In this document: in pieces, positions 1 to 12,565 of the stretch
Layout: each line of letters opens with the position of its first letter
Position numbering within the stretch: position 1 is the stretch's first letter
Origin: Serratia plymuthica NBRC 102599
GTDB taxonomy: Bacteria > Pseudomonadota > Gammaproteobacteria > Enterobacterales > Enterobacteriaceae
Assembly: GCF_001590925.1 (NCBI RefSeq)
Contig: NZ_BCTU01000011.1
Coordinates: 62,001 to 126,000, forward strand
Direction of reading: 5' to 3'
Length of the DNA: 64,000 nt
Program-made: the position numbers and the translations under genes
The notes under the pieces: model-generated
Database searches by the model: none
Told to the model about the DNA's origin: nothing
What the model saw: the letters and a program-made list of their open reading frames with translations, nothing else

Positions 1-45
1 GTTTGCGAATAAAATTCTTATGCCACATCTGAACAGGAGTTAATT

Positions 46-1011
46 GTGGATATTGCCTATATTGAAACCGTGTCATTAAAAATTCTCCATGAGTTATTAC
101 AATATCGGCGTCGCTTTCCCGGCCTTGAAACCTCAAATACTGAGGAGGAACGGGTCGTTTCTCAGGTGCAATTGCCGCGTATCCAGGCATTCATTGCAAA
201 CAATCAGCGCATCGAATTTGTGCTGCCGGCCTTCCCGACAAAATCACCCAATACCAATAAAGTGATCGGCGCGGTGCCCGACATGGCGGAACGGCTATCG
301 TTGATATTCCTAAATTCTCTGTGTCAGCGCATCCAGCTTTATTACCCGCCGGGAGCGCATATCGTGATCTGCTCTGATGGCCATGTGTTCGGCGATTTGA
401 TCCGCGTCAGCGACGATGCCATCAACCATTATCAGCGCGAAATTGAAAACCTGTTGCACGAGGTGGGGGCGACGCACCTGAGCGTGTTCAACCTGGGTGA
501 CGTCGAAGGGCTGGCGGAACATACCGACGACTACGACCTGTTGCGTCAACTGCTGGTCGACGGCTACGCCGAACCGGAGGAGGCAATCAAGCAGCAACTG
601 ATGCAGGATGAGCAGGGATTGCAGCTGTATCGCGCCATTACCCGTTTTCTGTATGAAGACAGCCAGTTGCCGGGTTACAGCGGCTCCAATGCGGCGTTGC
701 AGAAAGACGCCAAACAGCGCGCCTGCGGCGTAATACAGCGCAGCTGGGCATGGGGCAACCTGCTGGCCCAACATTTCCCGGCGGCGATACGCCTGTCTAT
801 CCACCCGCAACCCGCTGACAGCCTGAAAATGGGCATCCATATGATGCCGACCAAAGACGACTGGCTGACGCCGTGGCACGGCGTGGCGGCAAACGTCAAC
901 GGCCAGTTCGTGCTGATGAAGCGCAAAGACGCGCAGCAACTGGCGGGTGAACTGGTGGCGATCCGCGGCACGCCAAGCCATTACCTGATCGAACAGCCTC
1001 AGGTGGCGTAA
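46..1011 (+). CDS. isnA: Isonitrile (isocyanide) synthase, PvcA/IsnA family
   Basis: The 321-residue protein is of the Dit1/PvcA family. These enzymes convert an aromatic amino acid (Tyr or Trp) plus ribulose 5-phosphate into the amino-acid isonitrile in the cytosol. Visible family motifs are FPTKSPN (about residues 63-69), CSDGHVFGDLIRVSDD (109-124), IRLSIHP (248-254) and DDWLTPWHGV (271-280). The start is GTG, with AGGAG at 35-39 six bases upstream. The gene heads a same-strand cassette with a 2-oxoglutarate dioxygenase and a glycosyltransferase, the arrangement described for rhabduscin-type clusters of Xenorhabdus and Photorhabdus. The promoter lies outside the window or in its first 30 bases. 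Family assignment is firm; the Tyr substrate and final product are inferred from neighbours. Confidence 0.9.
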   Translation: MDIAYIETVSLKILHELLQYRRRFPGLETSNTEEERVVSQVQLPRIQAFIANNQRIEFVLPAFPTKSPNTNKVIGAVPDMAERLSLIFLNSLCQRIQLYYPPGAHIVICSDGHVFGDLIRVSDDAINHYQREIENLLHEVGATHLSVFNLGDVEGLAEHTDDYDLLRQLLVDGYAEPEEAIKQQLMQDEQGLQLYRAITRFLYEDSQLPGYSGSNAALQKDAKQRACGVIQRSWAWGNLLAQHFPAAIRLSIHPQPADSLKMGIHMMPTKDDWLTPWHGVAANVNGQFVLMKRKDAQQLAGELVAIRGTPSHYLIEQPQVA

Positions 1012-1023
1012 CACGCCACGTTG

Positions 1024-1051
1024 CGCCCGCAGCGTTGGCGGGCGTGTTTTT
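1024..1051 (+). terminator. Hairpin with U-run between isnA and isnB
   Basis: CGCCCGC (1024-1030) and GCGGGCG (1038-1044) pair perfectly around a 7-base loop and are followed by TGTTTTT. An alternative outer pairing of AACACGCC with GGCGTGTT is also possible. The form is that of an intrinsic terminator placed inside the cassette, 50 bases before isnB, so it probably reduces rather than abolishes readthrough. No separate isnB promoter is evident in the 91-base gap. Confidence 0.55.
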
Positions 1052-1102
1052 AACGGCACTGTTGCCGTGTGAGCAGCAAATTCGCTTCAAGGAGAGTCAC
1101 CG

Positions 1103-1966
1103 ATGGACAATCAACAACTGAACTGCCGCATTGAACTGAATACCCCGTTTGGCGCAGTGCTGACCCCGAAATATCCCGGACAGCCAATCAGCGAGCTGCC
1201 GGTAGCGGCGCTGCGGGCGCTGGCGCAAAGGCACCATCTGCTGGTGCTGCGCGGTTTCGATTCCGGCTTTACCGATCCTCAGGTGTTGACCCGCTATGCC
1301 GGGGGGTGGGGAGAGATCATGATGTGGCCGTTCGGTGCCGTGCTGGACGTGAAGGAGCACCCGGACGCCAAAGATCACATTTTCGACAGCAGCTACGTCC
1401 CGTTGCACTGGGATGGCATGTACAAACCGACCATTCCCGAGTTTCAGCTATTCCACTGCGTGGCGGCACCGTCACAGGATGAGGGCGGGCGCACCACCTT
1501 TGTCGATACTACGCGGCTGCTGGCCAATGCCGATGAGTCATTGTTGGCGCAGTGGCTGAAGGTGTCTATTTCTTATCGGATCAAGCAAGTGGTTCACTAT
1601 GGCGGCGAGGTATGTTCGCCGCTGGTGGTGACGCATCCGAGCGGCAGCGGGGTGATTATGCGTTACAACGAACCGCCGACGGAGGGCAAGAAGTTCCTTA
1701 ACCAGCATGCGCTTGAATATCATGGCGTGCCGCAAGAAGAGCAGGAGACTTTCCATCAGACTCTGCAACAGCATCTCTACGATCCGCGCCACTATTACGC
1801 CCACCAGTGGCAGCAGGGCGATGTGGTGGTAGCGGATAACTTCTCGCTGTTGCACGGACGCGAAGGTTTCACCGCCCGCTCCGCCCGTCATCTGCAGCGC
1901 GTGCATATTCAGAGCAACCCGGTGTGCGCCAACCTGGCGCTGAAGCCGGCCAACGCAGAGGCTTAA
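1103..1966 (+). CDS. isnB: Fe(II)/2-oxoglutarate dioxygenase, PvcB/IsnB family
   Basis: This 287-residue protein has the TauD/PvcB fold signature. The metal-binding HxD is seen as H102-W-D104, and the distal His is H251 in DNFSLLHGREGF, with Arg262 or Arg266 as the likely 2-oxoglutarate anchor. In known isonitrile pathways this partner oxidatively decarboxylates the isonitrile acid of IsnA to a vinyl isonitrile, or desaturates it in the paerucumarin branch. The start ATG is preceded by AAGGAGAG (1089-1096). It lies 91 bases after isnA, past a hairpin, and 9 bases before the glycosyltransferase, so all three are read as one unit. Which of the two oxidation outcomes applies cannot be read from sequence alone; the glycosyltransferase context favours the vinyl isonitrile. 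Confidence 0.88.
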   Translation: MDNQQLNCRIELNTPFGAVLTPKYPGQPISELPVAALRALAQRHHLLVLRGFDSGFTDPQVLTRYAGGWGEIMMWPFGAVLDVKEHPDAKDHIFDSSYVPLHWDGMYKPTIPEFQLFHCVAAPSQDEGGRTTFVDTTRLLANADESLLAQWLKVSISYRIKQVVHYGGEVCSPLVVTHPSGSGVIMRYNEPPTEGKKFLNQHALEYHGVPQEEQETFHQTLQQHLYDPRHYYAHQWQQGDVVVADNFSLLHGREGFTARSARHLQRVHIQSNPVCANLALKPANAEA

Positions 1967-1975
1967 CAGGACATT

Positions 1976-3250
1976 ATGGCAAGGATACTGATGGCGGCCA
2001 TCGCCACCCCAGGGCACGTTTACCCGATGCTGGGGATTGCCCGCTACCTGATTGCACAGGGCCACCGGGTGCGGCTGATGAGCGGTGCGCTGTTCCGCGA
2101 ACGCGCCGAAGCGGTGGGCGCGCAGTTTGTGCCTTTCGATGCGCAGGTGGATTTCGATTATCGCTACCTGGAGCAGCATTTTCCCGAACGCGCCGCGCTA
2201 CCACCGGGCAATGTACAGATGGCGCTGGCGCTGAAAGATTTCTTCGCCGCGCCGATCCCGTTGCTGGACCGGCAACTGAGGGCGGCGATAGCCGCCGAGG
2301 CGACCGATCTGCTGATGGTGGAAAACTGCTTCTACGGAGTATTGCCGCTGTTGCAGGTAACCGACCGCCTGCCGGTGATCGGCATTGGCGTGACGCCGTT
2401 GTCGTTCTCGTCCGAAGATTCCATCTTTTACGGGCCGCGCATTCCCCCAGCGCTGTTGCCGCGCGAACTGCAACGTGAACAATTGGTGGACGAAGCCACG
2501 CGAGCCTTGATCGATGAGGTACAGCAGAGCTTCAACGTCGCGATGGCGCAATCCGGCGGCGGGCCGCTGCAACAGCCGTTCACGGATGCGTTGATAGACG
2601 GCTGCGATCGCTTTTTGCAACTGGCTACCCCGGCGCTGGAGTATCCGCGTGACGATCTGCCGGCAGGCGTGCGATTTATCGGCCCGTTGCGCGGTGCGGC
2701 GGCGGCACAGCAAGGCGCAGGCGAGTGGGATGAAACGGATCCTCGCCCGTTGGTGATCGTGACGCAGGGTACGTTGGCGAATGTCGATCTGCACCAGTTG
2801 ATTGTTCCGACGCTAAAAGCGCTGGCCGGGTTACCGGTGCGGGTGCTGGCGACCACCGGCGGCCGCCCGGTTGATGGGGTGTTGGCACAACTGCCGGACA
2901 ACGCCAGAGTACGGGAGTTTATCTCTTTCGAGCACTGGCTGCCGCAGGCGGCGCTGTTGATCACCAACGGCGGTTATGGTTCGATCAATTACGCGTTGGA
3001 TCATGCTGTGCCCTTGATTGTTGCCGGGACCGGTGAGGATAAGCTCGAGGCGGCTTCTCGGGTGGTGGCCGCGGGCTGCGGGATTAACCTGCATACCAGC
3101 GAACCGGATGAGGCGCAACTGCGGCAGGCTGTGCAGCAAATCCTGTCGCAGCCGGTTTATCGGCAACGCGCGGCGCTGGTACAGGCCGACTATGCCCGCC
3201 ATGATGCATTGGCAGCGATTGCCGAAGAGGTGGCAGCCTTAACCGGCTGA
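1976..3250 (+). CDS. GT1-family (UGT/MGT-like) glycosyltransferase of the isonitrile cassette
   Basis: The 424-residue protein resembles macrolide/UDP-glycosyltransferases of the GT-B fold. The N-terminal acceptor half begins MARILMAAIATPGHVYPMLG, with the family's GH-x-P-x-L element. The C-terminal donor half carries the signature region ITNGGYGSINYALDHAVPLI (about residues 324-343), then GTGEDKLEAASR, which stands where the PSPG-like sugar-nucleotide motif normally lies. It is probably cytosolic. With isnAB upstream, the expected task is O-glycosylation of the phenolic vinyl isonitrile, as in rhabduscin (an amidosugar) or byelyankacin (rhamnose). The sugar donor cannot be told from sequence, and no sugar-modifying genes lie downstream before the terminator. 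A strong terminator follows 20 bases after the stop, closing the operon. Confidence 0.82.
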   Translation: MARILMAAIATPGHVYPMLGIARYLIAQGHRVRLMSGALFRERAEAVGAQFVPFDAQVDFDYRYLEQHFPERAALPPGNVQMALALKDFFAAPIPLLDRQLRAAIAAEATDLLMVENCFYGVLPLLQVTDRLPVIGIGVTPLSFSSEDSIFYGPRIPPALLPRELQREQLVDEATRALIDEVQQSFNVAMAQSGGGPLQQPFTDALIDGCDRFLQLATPALEYPRDDLPAGVRFIGPLRGAAAAQQGAGEWDETDPRPLVIVTQGTLANVDLHQLIVPTLKALAGLPVRVLATTGGRPVDGVLAQLPDNARVREFISFEHWLPQAALLITNGGYGSINYALDHAVPLIVAGTGEDKLEAASRVVAAGCGINLHTSEPDEAQLRQAVQQILSQPVYRQRAALVQADYARHDALAAIAEEVAALTG

Positions 3251-3270
3251 AAGCCGTCATCGAGTTCCTC

Positions 3271-3296
3271 AAGGCGCCCTTTGCGGCGCCTTTTTT
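3271..3296 (+). terminator. Intrinsic terminator closing the isonitrile cassette
   Basis: GGCGCC (3273-3278), loop CTTTGC and GGCGCC (3285-3290) are followed by TTTTTT, with AA flanking the 5' arm. It lies 20 bases past the glycosyltransferase stop. Confidence 0.9.
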
Positions 3297-4334
<1,038 letters not shown>

Positions 4335-4388
4335 TCTATTTGAATACCATCGTGATGTGGTTGTATTGATCATAAAGCTATGATTAAC

Positions 4389-4416
4389 GGACAATAATTT
4401 TATTGTCCTTTTTTTT
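4389..4416 (+). terminator. Intrinsic terminator of dapB
   Basis: GGACAATA (4389-4396), loop ATTT and TATTGTCC (4401-4408) are followed by eight T residues. It lies 55 bases past the dapB stop. Confidence 0.92.
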
Positions 4417-4737
4417 AACATTAAAAATGAAGGCTTGATCCGTTTTTTATTGCTTAATTATTATTTCTTGTTGTTTACTTGCGTTTTATGGCGAGTAATT
4501 TCCCTGATAGATACTTTTCACCCGATAACAGACCTTTGGAAAGGTGATTTTTTGTCATTCTTCCTCGCAACCGTTTACCCACCCGAGTTTAGCTGTGTTT
4601 TTATGGCTGCTGACCCTATTAAACGTTGAGAAGTGCAAAAATAAGAGAAAAAAAGGCGCTTTGGGTAGACAAGTGGAGCACTCATCATTAAAATGCGCCC
4701 AATTTGCCAAAAATTGGCCTTGAGGGCGGTTTTTGCA
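4417..4737 (+). other. Gene-free stretch upstream of carAB
   Basis: This is AT-rich non-coding sequence. A 64-codon open frame at 4435-4629 has no ribosome binding site and no family resemblance and is taken as chance. In E. coli the corresponding region carries the pyrimidine/purine-responsive promoter P1 with PurR and IHF sites, but I could not place a P1 or a PurR box here with confidence. Confidence 0.4.
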
Positions 4738-4766
4738 TTGATTTAGATCGCGATATCTGAATTAAT
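4738..4766 (+). promoter_or_regulatory. carAB arginine-controlled promoter (P2-like)
   Basis: TTGATT (4738-4743), a 17-base spacer and ATTAAT (4761-4766) form a fair sigma-70 promoter whose -10 is covered by the first ARG box. The position directly before carA matches E. coli P2. Confidence 0.6.
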
Positions 4767-4792
4767 ATGCAGATATTGTGATTGATTATTCC
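4758..4792 (+). promoter_or_regulatory. Tandem ARG boxes (ArgR operator) of carAB
   Basis: TGAATTAATATGCA (4758-4771) matches the ARG-box consensus TGAATWWWWATTCA with one mismatch. A weaker copy, TGATTGATTATTCC (4779-4792), begins 21 bases later, which is the spacing of the paired ArgR boxes at E. coli carAB. Arginine-bound ArgR hexamer would occlude the promoter and start region. Confidence 0.82.
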
Positions 4793-4804
4793 TCGGAGGG
4801 TGTT

Positions 4805-5953
4805 TTGATTAAGTCAGCGCTATTGGTTCTGGAAGACGGAACCCAATTCCACGGTCGGGCCATCGGGGCAGAGGGTACGGCAGTGGGGGAAGTGGTCTTC
4901 AATACGTCGATGACCGGCTATCAAGAAATCCTCACTGATCCTTCCTACTCTCGCCAGATCGTTACTCTTACTTATCCTCATATCGGCAATGTCGGCACCA
5001 ATGCTTCCGACGAAGAATCCTCCGCGGTACACGCCCAAGGCCTTGTCATTCGTGATCTCCCTTTGATTGCCAGCAACTACCGCAGCGAAGAAGGCCTGTC
5101 AGAATACCTGAAGCGTCATAACATCGTGGCGATTGCCGATATCGATACCCGCAAGCTGACCCGCCTGTTGCGCGAAAAAGGCGCACAGAACGGCTGCATC
5201 ATCGCCGCCGATTCACCGGACGCCGCGCTGGCGCTGGCCAAGGCGCAGGGTTTCCCGGGCTTGAAAGGCATGGACCTGGCGAAAGAAGTGACCACCAAAG
5301 AAGCTTACAGCTGGCAGCAGGGTAGCTGGACGCTTGAAGGCGACCTGCCGGAAGCCAAGCCGGCCTCCGAGCTGCCGTTCCACGTGGTGGCTTACGATTA
5401 CGGCGCCAAGCGCAACATCTTGCGCATGTTGGTGGATCGCGGTTGCCGCCTGACGGTAGTGCCGGCGCAGACCCCGGCAGATGAAGTATTGAAGATGAAT
5501 CCGGACGGCATTTTCCTGTCCAACGGCCCGGGCGACCCGGAGCCTTGCGATTACGCCATCACCGCCATCAAACAGTTCCTGGAAACCGACATTCCGGTGT
5601 TCGGCATCTGCCTCGGCCACCAGTTGCTGGCGTTGGCCAGCGGTGCGAAAACCGTGAAGATGAAGCTGGGCCACCACGGCGGTAACCACCCGGTGAAAGA
5701 TCTGGATAACGACTGCGTGATGATCACTGCACAGAACCACGGGTTTGCGGTTGACGAAAATAACCTGCCGGCCGAACTGCGCGTAACGCACAAATCACTG
5801 TTTGACCACACGGTGCAGGGCATTCACCGCACCGACAAAGCGGCGTTCAGCTTCCAGGGCCACCCGGAAGCCAGCCCAGGCCCGCACGACGCCGCGCCGC
5901 TGTTCGACCACTTTATCGAACTGATCGAGACTTACCGTTCTAACGCCAAATAA
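4805..5953 (+). CDS. carA: Carbamoyl-phosphate synthase, small (glutaminase) subunit
   Basis: CarA hydrolyses glutamine and channels ammonia to CarB for carbamoyl phosphate, the precursor of arginine and pyrimidines. I take the rare TTG at 4805 as the start: it follows GGAGGG at 4795-4800, gives [20 protein letters not shown] as in E. coli, and gives exactly 382 residues. The in-frame GTG at 4778 would lie inside the ARG box. The triad-type amidotransferase motif [15 protein letters not shown] holds the nucleophilic Cys (about residue 269), and the partner His/Glu are in [12 protein letters not shown] near the C-terminus. It is followed by carB after 17 bases. Confidence 0.98.
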   Translation: MIKSALLVLEDGTQFHGRAIGAEGTAVGEVVFNTSMTGYQEILTDPSYSRQIVTLTYPHIGNVGTNASDEESSAVHAQGLVIRDLPLIASNYRSEEGLSEYLKRHNIVAIADIDTRKLTRLLREKGAQNGCIIAADSPDAALALAKAQGFPGLKGMDLAKEVTTKEAYSWQQGSWTLEGDLPEAKPASELPFHVVAYDYGAKRNILRMLVDRGCRLTVVPAQTPADEVLKMNPDGIFLSNGPGDPEPCDYAITAIKQFLETDIPVFGICLGHQLLALASGAKTVKMKLGHHGGNHPVKDLDNDCVMITAQNHGFAVDENNLPAELRVTHKSLFDHTVQGIHRTDKAAFSFQGHPEASPGPHDAAPLFDHFIELIETYRSNAK

Positions 5954-5970
5954 TCAGGAGCAGTAAAAAA

Positions 5971-9195
<3,225 letters not shown>

Positions 9196-9218
9196 TTCAG
9201 TGATGCCGTAATGCCAGA

Positions 9219-9250
9219 GGGCGCTGCATATGCAGCGCCCTTATTTTTTT
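9219..9250 (+). terminator. Intrinsic terminator of carAB
   Basis: A perfect 22-base palindrome, GGGCGCTGCA (9219-9228), TA, TGCAGCGCCC (9231-9240), is followed by TTATTTTTTT. Confidence 0.95.
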
Positions 9251-9376
9251 ATCTTGTTCAGCAAATTTGTTGCCTTGAATTAGAAATTTCCGCTATCAAT
9301 CATTCAGCAAAATGTCACGCTGTGTGATTGGTATATGCTTGATAAATTGGCAAGGGACAAAGGAACGACGACAACA

Positions 9377-9934
9377 ATGATTCTGATTATTTACGCTCAC
9401 CCGTATCCCCGGCATTCGCATGCCAATCACCGTCTGCTGCAGGCGGTAAAAGACATTCCGGACGTGGAAGTTCGCGCGCTCTATGAGCTGTATCCTGACT
9501 TCAACATCGATATCAACGCCGAGCAACGTGCGCTGGAGCGTGCCGATATGGTGGTGTTTCAGCATCCCATGCAGTGGTACAGCCTGCCGCCGTTGCTGAA
9601 ACTGTGGATCGACAAAGTGCTGGAGCACGGCTGGGCTTACGGCCATGACGGCGATGCGCTGGTGGGCAAAGATTGCCTGTGGGCGGTCACCAGCGGCGGG
9701 GACGAGCATCATTTCGAACTGGGTGATTACCCAAATTTCGCCGCGCTGGGGCAGCCGCTACAGGCGACTGCGCTCTACTGCGGCATGAACTGGCAACCCT
9801 ACTTTGCCGTGCATAACACCTTTACCTGTAACGAGCCGACGCTGATTGCCGCCGGCGAGGCCTACCGTCAGCGTTTGGTAGAGTATCTGATGGAACACAG
9901 TGAGCCTGCGGATCAAGGAGCCGACCATGGATAA
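9377..9934 (+). CDS. kefF: Glutathione-regulated potassium-efflux ancillary protein KefF
   Basis: KefF is a flavodoxin-fold FMN quinone oxidoreductase that binds KefC at the inner membrane and is needed for full efflux activity. The protein is 185 residues from the ATG at 9377, giving [20 protein letters not shown], the conserved N-terminus (E. coli 176 residues). An upstream in-frame ATG at 9335 adds 14 non-conserved residues and is rejected. The family motif [20 protein letters not shown] and the flavin loop TSGG are present. The ribosome binding site is weak (AAGGA, 12 bases upstream). Its last 8 bases overlap kefC. Confidence 0.95.
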   Translation: MILIIYAHPYPRHSHANHRLLQAVKDIPDVEVRALYELYPDFNIDINAEQRALERADMVVFQHPMQWYSLPPLLKLWIDKVLEHGWAYGHDGDALVGKDCLWAVTSGGDEHHFELGDYPNFAALGQPLQATALYCGMNWQPYFAVHNTFTCNEPTLIAAGEAYRQRLVEYLMEHSEPADQGADHG

Positions 9935-11780
9935 TCACAACATGATGATCGAGGGGCTGATCTATCTGGGGTCGGCCGCACTGTTCGTGCCGATTGCGGT
10001 GCGTCTCGGACTGGGCTCGGTGCTCGGCTACCTGATCGCCGGCTGCATTATCGGCCCCTGGGGGCTGAAGCTGGTCTCCGACGCCGAGTCGATCCTCACC
10101 TTTGCCGAGATTGGCGTGGTACTGATGTTGTTTATCATCGGGCTGGAGCTGGATCCTAAACGGCTGTGGACGCTGCGCGCCTCGGTGTTTGGCGGCGGCA
10201 GCATCCAGATGACGGGCTGCGGGCTGGCGCTCAGCGCCTTTTGTTATTTCCTCGGGCTGGACTGGAAGGTGGCGCTGCTGATTGGCCTGACGCTGGCGTT
10301 GTCTTCTACCGCCATCGCCATGCAGGCGATGAGCGAGCGTAACCTGACGCCATCGCCGATTGGCCGCAGCTCGTTCGCGGCGCTGTTGTTCCAGGATATC
10401 GCGGCGATCCCGCTGGTGGCGATGATCCCTTTGCTGGCCAGCAGCGGCGCCACCACTACGTTGGGCGCGTTCGCCCTGTCTGCGGCGAAGGTGGTGGGCG
10501 CGCTGGCGATAGTGGTGCTGCTCGGGCGCTACGTAACCCGGCCGTTGCTGCACTTTGTCGCCCGGTCCGGCATGCGTGAAGTGTTCAGCGCCGTGGCGCT
10601 GTTCCTGGTGTTCGGTTTTGGCATCCTGCTGGAAATGGCCGGGCTATCGATGGCGATGGGCGCTTTTCTCGCCGGGGTGCTGCTGGCGAGTTCGGAATAT
10701 CGCCATGCGCTGGAAAGCGACATCCAGCCGTTCAAGGGCCTGTTGCTGGGGTTGTTCTTTATCGGTGTCGGCATGTCGATCGACTTCGGGACTCTGTTCC
10801 ACCATCCGTTGCTGATCGCCTCGCTGTTATTGGGCTTTATGTTGATCAAGGCGGCGTTGCTGTGGCTGATTGGGCCGTGTCTGGGCGTGCCAAAACGCCA
10901 GCGCGGCATGTTCGCCATTTTGCTGGGGCAGGGCAGTGAGTTTGCCTTCGTGATCTTCGGCGCCGCACAACTGGCCGGCGTGTTGCCGCCAGACTGGGCT
11001 AAATCGCTGACGCTGGCGGTCGCTCTGTCGATGGCGGCGACGCCGCTGTTACTGGTGGTGGCCGCGAGGCTGGAGAAAAATGCGCCGAAGGACGAACGCC
11101 CGGCGGATGTGATTGATGAAGAAAACGCCAGCGTGATCATTGCCGGCTTCGGCCGTTTTGGCCAGATCGCCGGCCGTTTGCTGCTGGCTAACGGTGTCCA
11201 CACCGTGGTGTTGGATCACGATCCGGACCATATTGAAACGCTGCGAAAATTCGGTACCAAAGTGTTTTACGGCGACGCGACTCGTGCCGATCTGCTGGAA
11301 GCCGCGGGCGCGGCGCACGCCAAGGTGCTGATTAACGCCATCGACGATGTGGAAGCCAACCTGCAACTGACCGAACTGGCCAAGCGACACTTCCCGCACC
11401 TGAAAATCGTGGCGCGTGCGCGCGATGTCGATCACTGGTATCAGTTGCGGCAGTTGGGGGTGGAAAGCCCGGAACGCGAAACCTTCGAAAGCTCGCTGCG
11501 TATTGGCCGCGAGGCGCTGGAGCTGCTGGGGCTGGACGCCTACGAGGCGCGGGAAAAAGCGGATACTTTCCGGCGTTACAACCTGCAGATGCTGGAAGCG
11601 ATGATGGAAAATTACGAGGACACGGAATTCCGTATCGCTACCCTGCAACGGGCGAAGGAAATGCTCAGCAACGCCATCCAGCAGGATCAAAACCGGTTGG
11701 CTCAGGTACCGCAAACCGGCTGGCGTGGCAGCATTGACGGCAAGGCGCCGGAAGACGACGTGGTGGAAGCCAAGGGTTAA
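9927..11780 (+). CDS. kefC: Glutathione-gated K+/H+ antiporter KefC
   Basis: This CPA2-family K+ efflux system acidifies the cytoplasm when electrophile-glutathione adducts bind, protecting cells from methylglyoxal and similar compounds. Its 617 residues run from ATG 9927, preceded by AAGGAG (9915-9920). A longer in-frame start at 9900 lies inside kefF and is rejected. The hydrophobic N-terminal antiporter domain covers about residues 1-380 and includes IIGLELDP and the conserved [11 protein letters not shown] helix. The C-terminal RCK/TrkA-N domain begins with [15 protein letters not shown] near residue 400 and binds nucleotide and glutathione. It forms a translationally coupled operon with kefF. 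Confidence 0.97.
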   Translation: MDNHNMMIEGLIYLGSAALFVPIAVRLGLGSVLGYLIAGCIIGPWGLKLVSDAESILTFAEIGVVLMLFIIGLELDPKRLWTLRASVFGGGSIQMTGCGLALSAFCYFLGLDWKVALLIGLTLALSSTAIAMQAMSERNLTPSPIGRSSFAALLFQDIAAIPLVAMIPLLASSGATTTLGAFALSAAKVVGALAIVVLLGRYVTRPLLHFVARSGMREVFSAVALFLVFGFGILLEMAGLSMAMGAFLAGVLLASSEYRHALESDIQPFKGLLLGLFFIGVGMSIDFGTLFHHPLLIASLLLGFMLIKAALLWLIGPCLGVPKRQRGMFAILLGQGSEFAFVIFGAAQLAGVLPPDWAKSLTLAVALSMAATPLLLVVAARLEKNAPKDERPADVIDEENASVIIAGFGRFGQIAGRLLLANGVHTVVLDHDPDHIETLRKFGTKVFYGDATRADLLEAAGAAHAKVLINAIDDVEANLQLTELAKRHFPHLKIVARARDVDHWYQLRQLGVESPERETFESSLRIGREALELLGLDAYEAREKADTFRRYNLQMLEAMMENYEDTEFRIATLQRAKEMLSNAIQQDQNRLAQVPQTGWRGSIDGKAPEDDVVEAKG

Positions 11781-11787
11781 CGCTGAG

Positions 11788-11816
11788 GGGCGCAGTTCAG
11801 CACTGCGCCCTTTTTT
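11788..11816 (+). terminator. Intrinsic terminator of kefFC
   Basis: GGGCGCAGT (11788-11796), loop TCAGC and ACTGCGCCC (11802-11810) are followed by TTTTTT. The facing LysE-type gene ends at 11821; the reverse strand lacks a U-run, so it mainly serves kefC. Confidence 0.92.
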
Positions 11817-11820
11817 CACA

Positions 11821-12435
11821 TCAGCTCAGTGCAACCTTGATGCCCAGAGCAATCAGCATGCCGCCCAGCAGCTTGTCGACCACCTTCTGCGTTTTCTCCA
11901 ATCCGCGACGTACCGGCCCGCTTTGGAACAAGAACACCAGTACCGGCCACCAGACGGCGGACAGGCCCAGGATAATCCCCGCATACCACAGTTTTTCGCT
12001 CAACCCGGAGTCGATCTGCAGCACCTGAGTGAAGACCGCCAGGAAGAACAGCGTGGCTTTGGGATTGAGCAGATTGCACAGATAGCCTTGCACAAAAGCG
12101 CTTTTCAGGCTCACCTGCTGCTGCGGCAGGTGGCTGACGTTCATCTTGCTGCCCCCGCGCGACAGCAGCGCCTGAATGCCCACCCAGATCAGGTAGACCG
12201 CACCGGCATATTTCAGTACGTTGAACAGCCACGGCGTAGTGGTGATCACCACCGCCAACCCGGCAACGCAGTAAGACATGTGGGTCGCGACGCCGCAGAT
12301 CACCCCGAGGGCGGTCATCATGGCTGCGGGGCGCGGATAGCGAGCGGCATTCTTGATCACCAGGAAAAAGTCCGGGCCGGGTGACAGCATGCCCAGGGCG
12401 ACAATACCGGCGACGAACAGCGAAGTTTCAAGCAT
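11821..12435 (-). CDS. LysE/RhtB-family amino acid exporter
   Basis: This is a 204-residue inner-membrane protein with about six hydrophobic segments. The family hallmark SPGPDFFLVIKNA lies in the first helix (residues 17-29), and NLLNPKATLFF sits near the middle, as in threonine/homoserine exporters. It resembles RhtC more than RhtA, but the substrate cannot be assigned. The start is the ATG at 12435, giving MLETSLFVAGIV; a longer frame reaching 12504 adds a non-hydrophobic leader that the family lacks. It is convergent with kefC and divergent from yjjP, with a 130-base promoter gap between the two. E. coli has no gene here. Confidence 0.88.
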   Translation of the reverse strand: MLETSLFVAGIVALGMLSPGPDFFLVIKNAARYPRPAAMMTALGVICGVATHMSYCVAGLAVVITTTPWLFNVLKYAGAVYLIWVGIQALLSRGGSKMNVSHLPQQQVSLKSAFVQGYLCNLLNPKATLFFLAVFTQVLQIDSGLSEKLWYAGIILGLSAVWWPVLVFLFQSGPVRRGLEKTQKVVDKLLGGMLIALGIKVALS

Positions 12436-12565
12436 GGTTTTGAGTCTCTGCACAAAAGGCGTAATTGCGCTGATAATAACGCTGCTTCTCCTGATTAGCA
12501 TCAACCCATTGAGACCCTGTTAGGCAATATGATGAACTTTTATTCAGGGCACACCACGGGACATT

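Noticed and set aside
1924-2478. A 184-codon frame overlapping isnB and the glycosyltransferase in another phase.
   Set aside because: Arg/Ala/Gly-rich out-of-phase translation of the real glycosyltransferase gene; no frameshift is needed because the in-phase gene is complete.
4435-4629. A 64-codon frame between dapB and carA.
   Set aside because: No ribosome binding site or domain; it lies just past a strong terminator in the AT-rich car control region.
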